Shown here one piece after another: positions 1 through 12,600 of a DNA stretch of 64,000 bases. Made by a program: the position numbers and the translations under genes. The notes beneath the pieces were generated by a model. It was given only the letters and a program-made list of their open reading frames with translations. It did no database searches and was not told where the DNA came from. Origin of the DNA: Cyclina sinensis (taxonomy: Eukaryota; Mollusca; Bivalvia; Venerida; Veneridae); contig JAAONU010000014.1 in assembly GCA_012932295.1 (NCBI GenBank), forward strand, positions 3,785,063-3,849,062, read 5' to 3'. Within the stretch, counting starts at the first letter, position 1. Each line of letters starts with the position of its first letter.

Positions 1-832
1 AGTATGGGTCATCTGGGGTCACAAATTAGGTCACAGAGTCCAAATATGGAAAAACCTTGTTAATGTTCTAAAGGTAGCATTTTCAGTCCAAATAACCTGG
101 AAATTTGTCAGAAAGATTCTATGGATGATTTCTAGCTCAGTTTTGAATATAGGTTCTCTGGGGTCAAAAACTAGGTCACAGAGGCCGAAAGTAGAAAAAC
201 CTTGTAAAAGCTCTAGAGGTTACATTTTTAGTCCAAATGTCCTTGAAATTTGTCAGAAAGGTTGTTTCAATGATTTCTAGCTCAAATTTGGATATAGGTC
301 ATCTCGAATCAAAAACTAGGTCACATGGTACAAATATGTAAAAATCTTTTTAACACTCCAGAGGTTACATTTTCAGTCCAAATATCCTAGAAATTTGTCA
401 GACAGGTTTTTTTGATGATTTCTAACCCAAGTTGGAGTATGGGTCATCTTGGGTTAAAAAACTAGGTCACAGAGCCCCAATATGGAAAAAACTTTGGTAA
501 CACTCTAGAGGCTACATTTTAAGTTCAAATGTCCTGGAATCTGTCAGATAGGTTGCTTTGATGATGTTTAGCTCATGTTTGGATATGGGTTATCTGGGGT
601 CAAAAACTAGGTCACAGAGCCTACATTGTAAATATCGAGAAACCTTGTTAACACTCTAGATGCTACCTTTTCAGTCCAGATATCCTAGAAATTTGTCAAA
701 GAGATTGTTTCAATAATTTCTAGGTCAAGTTCGAATATGGGTCATCTGGGGTCAATTAAAAAGGTCCATAGCAACTTTGTTAAAAGCAGTCATATTCAGG
801 TGAGCGATACAGGGCCATTATGGCCCTCTTGT
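1..832 (+). repeat. Right part of a minisatellite-cored element, ~145-bp units, hairpin end
   Basis: About five diverged units carry the phrases AACTAGGTCACAGAG and ACACTCTAGAGG. They end in CAGGTGAGCGATAC, the palindrome GGGCCATTATGGCCC (812-826) and TCTTGT. The left part is outside the window. The same element is seen nearly whole at 60640-62277. Confidence 0.85.
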
Positions 833-1910
833 AATTAATCATACCATATATCTTACTAAAATACAAGTTATCTATTAAAAACAGGTGGATTCTTGTCTAT
901 CTATATATGTGAAAATTTTCCACAAATCACTGATATTGAGTCTTGTAAAAAAACTTATCACTCAAATTCCTTTTGTTAATAAACTAGTTATATTTTTTAC
1001 TATTAAATAAGTTTGTATATCTTTCAAAAATTTTCCTTATGCTTAAAATATAGGTCTATTCCATTGATGGTAAGGTTGATTCAGGTCGATTCCGGTAATT
1101 GAAGTCGAGTCGGGGGAAAATATGGGACTTCTAATTCTGTCTGGTAATTCTGCATCTTATTAAGTTTGTTTTCTGCATCCAATTGTCTGAGAAACAAAAT
1201 CATTCAAAATTTCATCTAATTTTATTGGTGATTATTTCAGATATTGCTAGGAGCGAAAATAGCTTCTGGCTACAAAAATTAGTAACTTTGCAGAGTCATT
1301 AGCAAGTTTTTCAGAAAAGAAATCTTCAAAAATATTTTTTTCAGTTAAAATTGTCTGCCTATTTCTCTCATCTAGATTTTTGTTCATGTTCATCTTCCTT
1401 GGAAACTAAAAGATGCACATACGTAAACCAAGATAGGTTGATGTGCATAATGAATGATAGATGTATTGCACTTCCTTGTACCTGCTTAAATAATTTTGTA
1501 CATCTGAAATGCAATATTACTACTGTCCTACTAGCATAAGCAACTTATTAATGGCTGATGTACATGCTTGCAGTCTTCTTATTGACAGTAAAGTAAGGCT
1601 TTTCACTTAAAAATGAAATTAAATCATTTAAGTAAAATAACCTACCAGTAGATAATAGGCTTGTTTAGATCATAGAAATACTCCAGTAAAGGACATGTTT
1701 CCTCGGATGAGTCTGAAGTCTCATATCACGGACCTCAAGATTGACTCTGCCTTTGCGACCAGTGCAGACCGAGATCAGCCTGCACATCTTTGTAATCTGA
1801 TCATGGTCTGCACTATACAGCATTCAGTCGGTAATTTTTAAGACCACTTTTTGAAAAAAAAATGTGGAGCTATTGTCATTACACTCACATTGGCTTTGGT
1901 TAATCTTTTT
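833..1910. other. Region upstream of the SAM exon, no gene seen
   Basis: AT-rich sequence with only short spurious open frames. About 1735-1850 holds a foldback repeat (TGCAGACC...GGTCTGCA), also present at about 35795-35975. Confidence 0.6.
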
Positions 1911-2834
1911 AGCTCACCTGAGGTCAAAGTGCTCAAAGGTAAGCTATTGGGATCAGTGATTGTCCTGCATCCGTCGGCATGCGTCGTTTGTCGTCAACAA
2001 TTTGATTTGAATGACTTCACCTCCTAAACCGCTAAGCCAACTTTGACAAAACATGTCTACAATATTCCTTGCATGACGCTTTACCGAAGTTGTTCAAAGA
2101 ATTCCATCAAGAACTCTGGTTGCTATGGCAACTGAAAGGAAAAACTTTGAAAATCTTATTATCTGAAACCACAAGGCCCTGAGCCTTAAGATTTGGTATG
2201 TAGCATTGTTTAGTGGACCTCTATCAAGTTTGTTCAAATAATACCCCTGGGGTCTAATTTTGCCCCACCCCGGAGGTCAATTGATTTTACATAGGCTTAT
2301 AGAGGGAAAACTTTGAAAATCTTCTTGTCTGAAACCACAGGGCTCTGAGCCTTAAGATTTGGTATGTGGCATTGTCTAGTGGACCTCTACCAAGTTCATT
2401 CAAATTTTACAACTAGAGTCAAATTTGACCCTGTCCTGGGGGTCAATTGATTTTACAAAGCCTTATATAGGGAAAACTTTGAAAATCTTCTTGTCTGAAA
2501 CCACAAGGCCCTGAGCCTTAAGATTTGGTATGCAGCATAGTTTAGTGGACCTCTGTCAAGTTTGTTGAAATTTTACTCCTGGGGTCAAATTTTGCCCCAC
2601 CCCGGGGGTCAATTGATTTTTTATAGGCTTATATAGGGAAAACTTTGAAAATCTTTTTGTCTGAAACCACAAAGCCTAGAACTTAGATATATTTTTAATG
2701 GAGTGTAAGTGTGGCTTACCCTGGGAGGTCACTTGAATTCATATAGATTTATATAGGGAGAATCCTTGCTCAACAGCAGACCCAAAGGCAAAGTATTCAG
2801 GGGAGCAATCTAGGGCCATCATGGCCCTCTTGTT
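1911..2834 (+). mobile_element. Non-autonomous element with subterminal inverted ends and ~165-bp core repeats
   Basis: The left end is AGCTCACCTGAGG. The right end region has TCAGGGGAGCAA, then GGGCCATCATGGCCC plus TCTTGTT. The core has about three and a half copies of a unit containing GAAACCACAAGGCCCTGAGC and TAGTGGACCTCT. Same architecture as 8046-9932 and 49239-50275. Confidence 0.75.
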
Positions 2835-4549
2835 GTTAAGGTCCATTTCCTCAGACACATTCAAAGCTATTCACTTCAGAATAGGGCTACTTGTTAACTA
2901 TCAGTTGTGACAACATTTCTAAGGGTAGATAACCCTTAAATTTATTTTTGCACAGTTATGCACCTTTTTTGACTTACAATTTCTTAATAAACTTTTTTGT
3001 TCAAGTCCATTTCTCAAAAAGTGTCACAGTTATTCCCTTCAAACTTAGAATGCTTGATCACCATCAAGACACCTACCAGGATTGTTGGTACCCATGTCCC
3101 TTGGGTCAAGATTAGCCCCACCTCTAAGGGGTCACTTGATTTTGCTTAAACTTATATAGGAAAATTTTTTATGGCAAAGCACAAAGCCTTAAACTGAACT
3201 ATTTACTCACATGGGTGGGTAGGTACTTCTCCCCCCCCCCCTCCCCTGCCCCACCTGCCAAAAGAAAAAATAATTCTCTTCTTACATGAGTAGGTACTTG
3301 CCCTCCCCCACTCAGTTTTTTTTCTCTTTGGGCTCTTAGTTTGACTTACATGTAGCTTATAATTAATTATCCAGCATTGAGAAAAGTGGAGCATGCTGAC
3401 TGCAGACAGGTCTTGTTCAGTAAGCACCACCATTAAGAGTTAATTGATCTGTCCAAATTGAAAGATGAACAAGTCCATTTTAGATATCTAGCATGGTAAG
3501 GCTTAAAGTAAACTCACAAAATCCATATTTGGCGCAAAGAAATCATGCATAATAACCAGAGTTACAATTTAGTGCAAAATACTTCCCATTTTGAAATATT
3601 CATTCTAGAAATTCTGAAAATAGGTATCATTTAATTTTTCAAATTAATTTAGACATTCTAGTATATTTGATGCAAAATACTTATTATTTGAATCATTTAT
3701 TCTAGAAATTCTGACAAAAAGTATCGTTTTTATATAAATTTAGAAATTCTAGTAGTCGGTGACCGTTTTGGTTTCTAATAATACTAGCATTGAAAGTAAT
3801 TTTACAATTAAACTGGTTGACATAAAGTCATAAATGGTGTCTTGTAATGTTTCATTTATATTTAATGTACTGATAATAGTTTTAAGGGTACTAATCAGTT
3901 TAGCATTGAGATAACTTAGGCTATTAGCTGTCGCATAAATAAAGTCCTATTATTTAAAAATGCACTGGACATATAGATACTAAGATATAAATTTAACTCA
4001 TAAGTACATATAAGGAATAAATGATGTAAGTATTTCCTTTAAGCTTCTTTTGTAAAAAAACAAAAAACAAAAAAACATTGGCACAATTTTCAAGCCCAAA
4101 CTTCCTTATTTTATTTCAGTTATGATGTTATAAAGTTATAGTACAGCTATTTTAAAGTTTGCATACCGGGACATTTGCTGAAAACTTTATCATGAACAAA
4201 TAAGATGATTTTGAAAATATAATGTAAGCAAGTGTCACTTTCAGTGTCCTTTCTGGATTCAAAAGTCATTTTATCAGGAATAAGAATCATTGAATTTATC
4301 ATTTATTTAGATAGGTGGGTTTATTACTGAGGTAAGAAGATTTTTGGTATTTTTGTTCAAAGTGCAATGATGCAGCTTTTCCTATTCACTGGGTCACAAC
4401 AGAACAGTCATACTGGAAGAAAAATAGTTGTAATACTCTTAAGCATATAACAGAGTCTTGATGGAATACTTGTTAAAAAACTTAGTTTTAAATCTTTATT
4501 CTATAGATGAAAAAGACTGATTTAAATGCTTTTTCCCTTTTAATTACAG
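2835..4549. other. 5' intron or upstream sequence, AT-rich, with repeat pieces
   Basis: Holds a C-run of about 13 near 3228, a repeat ending at 3417 in a short hairpin plus TCTTGTT (related to 26170), and AT-rich sequence down to the acceptor at 4549. I could not identify the first non-coding exon or a promoter. Confidence 0.5.
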
Positions 4550-6604
4550 ATTAATGAAGTCTGAATTAAAGATAAATGGCTGAGTACCACTCTCTCCAGT
4601 ACTGGCTGGAAAGTATCAACCTGCCCCAGTATTATACTGAGTTTGTTAACCATGGACTAATAAGCCGGGAACAGTGTGCCATCCTGGATGAACAAAGCCT
4701 TACAAACATTGGTGTGACACTACCAGGCCATCAACGACGGATCCTGTCACATTTACCAGACAAGGATAACTGGATTGAAGACAACACTACACTTCCAAAT
4801 CTTCCTCCAAAGAGGAAATCAATAAGAGACTCCTTCTTGTATGAAGACAGAAAGTCATTGAGCAGTTTAAATCTTCAGACTGACAATGCTGGCAATGAGG
4901 CAAGCCCAGATTCTACTGTAATTTCACCACGTCCAGTGCCAAAACCTAGACAAAGATCTAGCCATTTAAAATCTCCAGCTACCACTCCAAGTGAAGAGAA
5001 ACCAAAACCAGTAAAAAGGCCAACCCCAGCCCCTCGCAATCTCACTTCTCCCAAAAGTGGTAACAAAGACTCTGTTGCCTCCTTGCCAGATACTGGAGAC
5101 AATGTATCCTCTGACAAGGAGGAAGAAAAAACTTGTAAAAATAATATAGCCTTTGAAAACAGAACGTTTGGTCACAAAAGACATGCAGATCCTGACTCAC
5201 CTAGAGATGTCAAAATTCAAACTGCCAAAAGCCAGAATACCGAGCTAAAAAAATTCAATGATTCTGTGAAACTAGAAGGAGTATGCTTATATGAATCTTC
5301 TACAGATGAATACACTATTTCTGATGCATGTAGTTCTCCTGTAGAAAGGGTTGAAACAGAGAAGGATGTAGAAAAATCTGAGAGGGTATCAGACTTGTAT
5401 AGCTTTCCTGTTAAAAATAAATCAAGAGAACCATGTGATTCACAAAAGGCAAAGTCTGAAGAACTCTATGTAAATTTAGAGGACTCGCAAGAGGGGAATA
5501 AACACAATGCACCAGATATACCTGTTAAAAATGTGACAAGAGATGTGGCTGGAGCATATTATGTTAACACAAGTGACAATACAGAGAGTTTTGAAAATGC
5601 AGAGTATGATCCCATGTTGGGAATTTATAAATTGAAAGAGGAAGAAACAGTGTACAGAAGTGATATTCCTGAAGCAAGTAATACAGTGCATAATATATCC
5701 AAACCATTACCTTCAAATGCTCCTGAACCTAATGGAGCTCAACTTAGTCCTAATGATGATATATATGAGCCTATCTGGGAAGGGAAGAGGGAAGAAAGTG
5801 TGTGGAAAGTAGGAGAAAATCGTGGTTCCAGCTTAATGCAGTTTTCTCCCTTAAATAAGGAAGGTAATGCAGTGATGACTAGACCAAAAGACAAACGTGC
5901 CATGTCACAAACAGAGGAGAACAGAATTTCATCATTTGGAAGTAGGAAGTCAGCTTCCTTTGACATGCCCCCACCCCAGTTTGCCCCTCCCCCACTTCCA
6001 CCATCATTGAGCATGAAAGATGTGATAGATGACTTTGACCCTCTTATAGATTCCACCAAATCTTCCATGCCACCAGTGCCTCCAAGACCCTCTAACTATA
6101 CACCACCACAAATGTTCAAACCATATGAAAATTTGCCACATCCAGTGGGTGCTGAATCTTCCACCCTGCCAGGGGCATGTTAGTGACATAGAACCAGAAA
6201 TGCCTATAAACTCTTCAACTACTGCTTAATTACCAAGATGCTGTTATATCTGGTGCAGATGACCCATTCAAATATCAAGACCCATTTGGACAGTTTGAGC
6301 CAGATTATGGAGATTTTGATCCAGCTTCCTTTCAGCCCTCTGCTTGTAATATGGGTGGGCAAAAAAGTTTTAACAATGCAGGCAAACCAGTAGATGAAGA
6401 TGCAATTTATGAGGTTGCTGAAGATCCAGAATGACTTTGATCCTTTTGGATTGAATCAAAAGCAAAGTCAGACATCACTTCCAAGGTCCATATCCAGTGG
6501 GAGTAATGGAAGTCAGTTCCGACTGAGTGAAGTTCCGCCGGCTCCTAAATGGTTCAGTGCCACACCAGAAACCAACAGAATGTACTCTGTTGCAGGGAAT
6601 CTGA
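4550..6604 (+). CDS. ARAP: ARAP exon: SAM domain plus long proline/tyrosine-rich linker; three frame breaks near 3' end
   Basis: The acceptor TTTTAATTACAG precedes 4550. The start ATG is at 4576, directly after an in-frame TAA at 4573, so the 5' UTR is spliced. Residues 1 to about 62 form a SAM domain (LQYWLESINL, ISREQCAIL, GVTLPGHQRRIL). The linker carries PVPKPR and PTPAPR, which fit the PxPxxR motif bound by CIN85/CD2AP SH3 domains, plus YVNL, YVNT and YENL (pYxN, Grb2 SH2 type) and PPVPPRP. The open frame stops at 6181, but coding-like sequence continues in frame 2 (6176 to about 6226), frame 3 (about 6228-6432, with DDPF and QDPFGQF) and frame 1 again (6431-6604, with NDFDPFG). It ends at the donor CTGA|GTAAGT in phase 1. 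Each break is a net +1, as one extra base would give. As assembled, translation ends at 6180. Confidence 0.9.
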
Positions 6605-9600
6605 GTAAGTTAACTTTACAAAATCAAAAAACTGGTAATTATGCTCCCCCCCTTCCACCCCCATTCCCCACCCCCAGTCTGTCTGTCTGTCCATGGTTTT
6701 GTTTGTCCAGGGCATAACACAAAAAACTATTGGAGTTTTCAACTTGAAACTTCATAGATAGGTAGATCTCATTGAGGAAAAGTGCAGTGTCCAAGAACCA
6801 TAACTCTCTTTTGCACAGTTTTGGAGTTATTTCCATTGTAATTTTTCATACTTAAATTTTGTCCTGGGCATAAAGTAACATGTTCCTATTTATCACTTAC
6901 AACCTTATTGACAAAGGTGCTTGTGGTGAATATTGGTGCCAGGACAGTGGCAGTTCTAGTTTGTTCAGATGAGTGCAGTTGTGAATTTTTTTCCAGTATA
7001 CAGGTAAAGAAACAAGTCAGTGTTTTCTAAGGCTAAGTTTTTTCTTCTCTTTGGTGAACACCCTCAAAAGTGTATGTTGTCATCCATAGTAATAAAACTT
7101 CAGTAATTATTTCAGTACAGTAAGTATAACCAGCACATGTATATACATTGTGTAGATACCAGGAAGTATCATCATCTATGTGCATGTGACATCACACACT
7201 GCACATGTAAGTGTAATAGTTCAGTAAATATATTCAGTTCTAGTAAATATGTTAGAGCATGCTCTTTATTACCTAATTAGAAAAACATTATTGAATTAAT
7301 TCATATTTATTTTCTTTTTATTTGATGATAAGAAATGAAAAATACACAGTCATGCAGAACAATATAAAATTCTGGTACCTGACTATTGAAGACCACCCTA
7401 ATATACTGGTACCTGACTGTTGAGGACCACCCCAATATACTGATACCTGACTATCTATCTATTTGAGCTTATTTACAGTCGGTACAGGTTGCCCATATGA
7501 CCGACGAAGAGATAAGTTATTTTTTGTTAATGGGTGTAGTGCAAGATACAGAAAGCATCCCATTCCAGAGACACCCCTGGTTCTTTTACATGCTCAGTGT
7601 ATAGCACTGATACATGGGACCTTAGTTTAACGTCTCATCCGAAAGACTATTAGTAATGTTAGTGGAGGAGCAGGGGATCAAACTCAGGACCCCTGGTATA
7701 CCAGTCCAGTGTGTTACCACTGGACCACATCCCCTTCTCTGGTATCTGACTGTTGAGGACCACCCTAAGGCTAATTGACATATATACAAGTGACAGTGGA
7801 TGATCACATGCATCAAGTGCAATAATTTTTGTTTGCTTTTTTATGATTTAAAAAGAAAATACTGGTACTATTGATAATATTATAAGAAAAGGATCACATA
7901 CAAAATAAGAAAAGAAGTGAAAAGTACAGTTTCTTTTTTGGACTGTAGAACATTTTCCTAGTTTACTGACTCAAAGCGCTTATACTGCTTTTAAGATGCA
8001 ATATACACACTTCAGTGCGGGAAGCTGTCAACCCATTTATTTTCTGGTCACCTGAGCACAAAGTGCTCAAGTGTAAATTGTTAGGTAAGTGATTGTCCTT
8101 CATCATCCATCATCACTTTTTCCTACAAACAACATTCTCCTCTTAAACCACAAGGCTAATTATATTCAAACTTCCCAGAAATGTTCCTCCACTGGTCTTT
8201 TTTCAAATTCGTTCAAATAAAATAGTTCAGTACAGAATTCTGGATGCCATGGCAACCAGTACATGTACATAGCTACCATTCAGAACTGTGATGACAACCA
8301 TAAGGGAAAACTTGGAAATAATTCATCTAAGAAACCATCTACCTGATTCCAAAATAATTTAATAAAAATGTACCTTAGATGGCCCTTTATTAGTTTCCTT
8401 TAAGTCATTTGGGTCCCTTAAAAATGGGCTATAGAGGGCAGGGCTGTTTTCACTATACTACTTAATAGAAAATTTTGAAAATCTTTTCTTGAGAAACCAC
8501 CAGCCTGATTTCAAAATAATTTCAAAGAAAAATTTCTTCAAGTCATTTGGGTCCCTTAGAGAGGGTGGAGCCTGTTTTCATTATACGTCACTAATTATGG
8601 AAAACTTTGAAAATCTTCTGTGCAGAAAAAAACAGCTGACACAGACATGTACCTCAGGTGGCCTTTTTATCAAATTCCTTCAAGCCATTTTGATCCTTTA
8701 AAATGTTGGCCTAAGAGGGCATAGCCTGCTTTCACTATATGACTGTAGGTTATCTTTGAAAATATTCTCCTCAGAAACAGTAGCATCAAGGTGGCCATAC
8801 CACCTGGTATATGATGTCATTTAGTCTGTCGTGAGCAGCATTATTAACTCGATTTGGAGGATCGAGAAAACTGCTGTAAGTATTTTATTTCTACATCGTT
8901 ATACATCGGGCATAGTGCATGTGAAGCCGACATTTGTGCCCTAAATACAGACTCTAATGATTTTTTGTCACATGTACAGTTTTTCTGAACATTTGGAAAT
9001 AGTTTGTAACAATATGTTTGCTATCACGAAAAGCGCATCAGTTTTCCCGAATGTTACAAAATTCTTTATATCTGACAAAAGAATCATCAGGGCTAGTGTG
9101 TAGGACATAATATTCAGCTTCGCATGCACTATATACCATTAAAATTGGTGAAGAAATAAAATACTGACAACAGTTTTCTCCTCCGAATCGAGTCACAATA
9201 ATGCTGCTTGCGATAGCCTAAATGACACCATATACTACGTGGTATGGCCACCTTGTGGCATGATTATAAAATAATTTTATAGAAATGTTTCTAATGTGGT
9301 CCTTAGTCAAATTCCTTCTTGCCATGTTGGTTTGTAAAAAAATAAATATACAGCTATATAGAAAATTTTGATAATCTGCCTTCTGACAAACCCTTGCATA
9401 ATTTCATAATAATTACCCAGAAAATTAATGCTCATTAGTTGGCCCTTCCTTTTAGTAATGTCGGTTTGTGAAATAGTTTGGCTGACAGGGGGCAAGGAAT
9501 CTTTTCAGTATACAACTAAACAGAAAAATTGAAAAATCTCCTCCACAGAATCCCTTGGCCCAGTTTCAAATAATTTCAAAGATAGATTTCAAGGTAGCTT

Positions 9601-12600
9601 TTTATGAAATTCCTTGAACTAATGTAATGTTGGTTCGTTTAAAACAAAACTTGACAGTAGTTGGGCAAGTTTTCAGTATATGACTATATGGAAAACTTTG
9701 AAAATCTCGCTAGAAACCTGAGGAAAAGTTTTAAAGTTAATTCACAGGTAATATTCCTTTGGTCGGACCTTATCATTTATTTGAATGGTTAAAAGAAATT
9801 TTAAATCATGAAAAATTTTAGAAAACATATTTTAATCTTGACATGCTATGTTCTAGTTTTGAAAGTTGCAGAACAGTATCTGCAGTGGTAAAATTCTCAG
9901 GTGAGCAACAAGAGGCCATCATGGCCCTTTTATGTTTCATAACAAGGGTATTAACTAAGAGAGTCTAGCATTTCTAATTTTTATAAGTTTGACTAATGCA
10001 ATAATGCCTCAAATATTCAGTACCTAAGGAAGGGAGAGTCATTGATTTTAGATGAGATCAACTATTTCGATTTCCTCAACTTGAGTACTGTAAGACTTAA
10101 ATATTTTGCTGTGATTAAAATTTGCACAAGCTCTTTATAGAAATTGATTATAGCTCTTCAGATTTAGTTAGCAAAGTTTGAATCAAATTACATTTTGATA
10201 GAAAATTATAGTTTTGAAATATGCCGGTAATGGCATTATTAATCATCAGAGTAGTAAATCAAGTAAATCTAATAGTACACAAACTGTCATATTTTTACAG
10301 TGTGAAGTATCCTCGCACACAAGTTCAGATTCTCATGATTATACTGCAATCATTCTTGTTAATAAATTCAAACACAATTCATAGGTTTTTTTTCCATTTT
10401 CGAGCTTGAATTTATTTTCTGTGCTAAGATATGAAAAAATCTCTTGACTGTGTTAGGTAACAATAAAATAAGAAAGAAATAACAGATGTTAATTTTCATT
10501 GTTCTTGTTTGTAAAAATTTTAAAGAATAAGTTGTGTAATCCAGCAAAATGGAGAGAAATAAACATTTTAGAAAAATATTTCGATCACATATGCGTGAAG
10601 TGTTTGAAAATCAAGTGAAATTCAATTCTGGAAGTCTGTCTGTTACATTACCTGCTAGAGGCAAAAATATTTTTATATCAGAACCTTTCAACAGGAGAAA
10701 ATTGCCTACATTAATTGACATTGACCCTGCAGACTTTCATAGAAAGTCAAGGTCACTACCTGATTTAGAGGTCACAGATATACATGTATGCTTGGAGACA
10801 GACAGACGTTCAAAGTCACTGCCTCATATGGAGAACTTCCAGTCTTCTTTAAATGATTTTGAAGACAGTGTAGTTTTGTATGAAAATTATATACACTATA
10901 AAAAACCAAGTTCATCGCAGGATTATGTGCATTATGAGAATGTGTTTGAATTATGGAAGGGAGGTTAATTTAAGAAAAGGGGAAAGTAACTCAGATATTT
11001 CATATGAAGGCTCATGGAGTAGTTGGTGGTCAGGATCAGGTAATCTCTCTTTAAGATGAATTAACAAAGTGTTTATTTGTTTATTTTTTTAAACATGAAT
11101 ATAAGTTAATTAACTGTCAAGTCCCTAGGTATATAATGACTTCATTTATATAATGTACTGTTTTCCCAAGTTTCTGTTTGTTTTTATTCACATATTAAAT
11201 AAGTTTGGATGAGTTTGTTAAAACTGTTACCAATCTATTATTTTATCAATCCAACAAATTCTTAAAGGGAAGTACCATACACTTCCCAGATGATATACTG
11301 CATATATCTATTTTATTTGCACAGTTATTGATAAGAAGAACATGTTCAACAATTTCTTTTTTAGGCATTAAGACACCCAGTAAGTATTTACAAATGTATT
11401 TGGAATAAATGGCTATCTACCCAAAAACAGTAGAACATCAGCTTTCTGTATAAATCCTAACAAAAGTATTTTCATGTTATCTTTTGTACTTAAAATGTTT
11501 TATACATGTATAATACTTTCAACTTAACATCATGTAATAATTCATTTAATGTTTTTAGCTCTTCTATATAAGTATGTCAAGATCATACAAACCAGCAATG
11601 ATAACTGATTTAATACTTCACTAATGTCTTCATGGACATTAAACAAACAAGTTAGATAAATCTTGACCAAATTTTAGGCAAATTATGGCCCTTTTTTTCT
11701 AGAAATCTTGGTTAAAGTTTTGCATGCAACATACTATCATCCCTATTTCTCAGCAATCATGGGATTGACTTGAAACTTATCAAAGATGTTAAGGGACATC
11801 AGAACTCCAAGTAAGGTAACTCTTGGAAGATTTTTTTTGTTCATTATTGCCCCCACTCAGACTTTGCAAAAAATAAAGTATTACAGTTTTGCATGAAATT
11901 TCCTATGATGCATAAAACTATATTTTTAGAAGCAACAATGGTTATTGTTTGAATACTTCTCTAAGGTCTTCAGAAGCATTACAATACAAGCTGGATAACT
12001 CTTGACCAAATTTAATGCAAATTATGACCCCTTTTTTTTGACTTGAAAATTATCAATGAATTTTGTATGCACCTTACATTTGTGCATTTACCCCTGGCAA
12101 CAAAGTTGTTGGGGTATACTGGAATTAGCTTGGCTGTCTGTCTGTCTGTCTGTCTGTTCATCCATCTGTTTCGTAGACACAGTTGTTTCCATACCATAAA
12201 TTGCTCTCATTACCATCTTCCTGCATGAAGACTTACACATGTCATACTTCAGTCTAATCAAGGATGATATATCCCTATTGATATAAGGGTCAGATCATCA
12301 AAGGTCAAAGTCACAGTGCCTGGAAATAGGGGAACTGTTTGAGGACCATCCCTTGCTTTCCTTATCTTCAACCTGCATGAAAACTTACTTATGGACTTCA
12401 ACCTCATCTAGGATCATCCCTTTTGATTTTGGGAGGTCAAACTATCAAAGGTCAAGGTCACAATACCTCAGAATTAGGAAACCATTTGGGGACCTTAACT
12501 TGCTTTCCTTATCTCCTACCTGCATGAATTTTTACTCATGAACTTCAACTTCACCAAGAATGATCCCTTTTGAATTGGGGGTGAATCTTTCAAAGGTCAA

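Noticed and set aside
4875..6189. Minus-strand frames under the SAM exon
   Set aside because: Shadows of the + strand coding exon; no recognisable domain.
6165..6440. Tiny introns instead of frame breaks in the SAM exon
   Set aside because: Coding-like sequence continues right up to each break in the adjoining frame, leaving no room for introns of plausible length.
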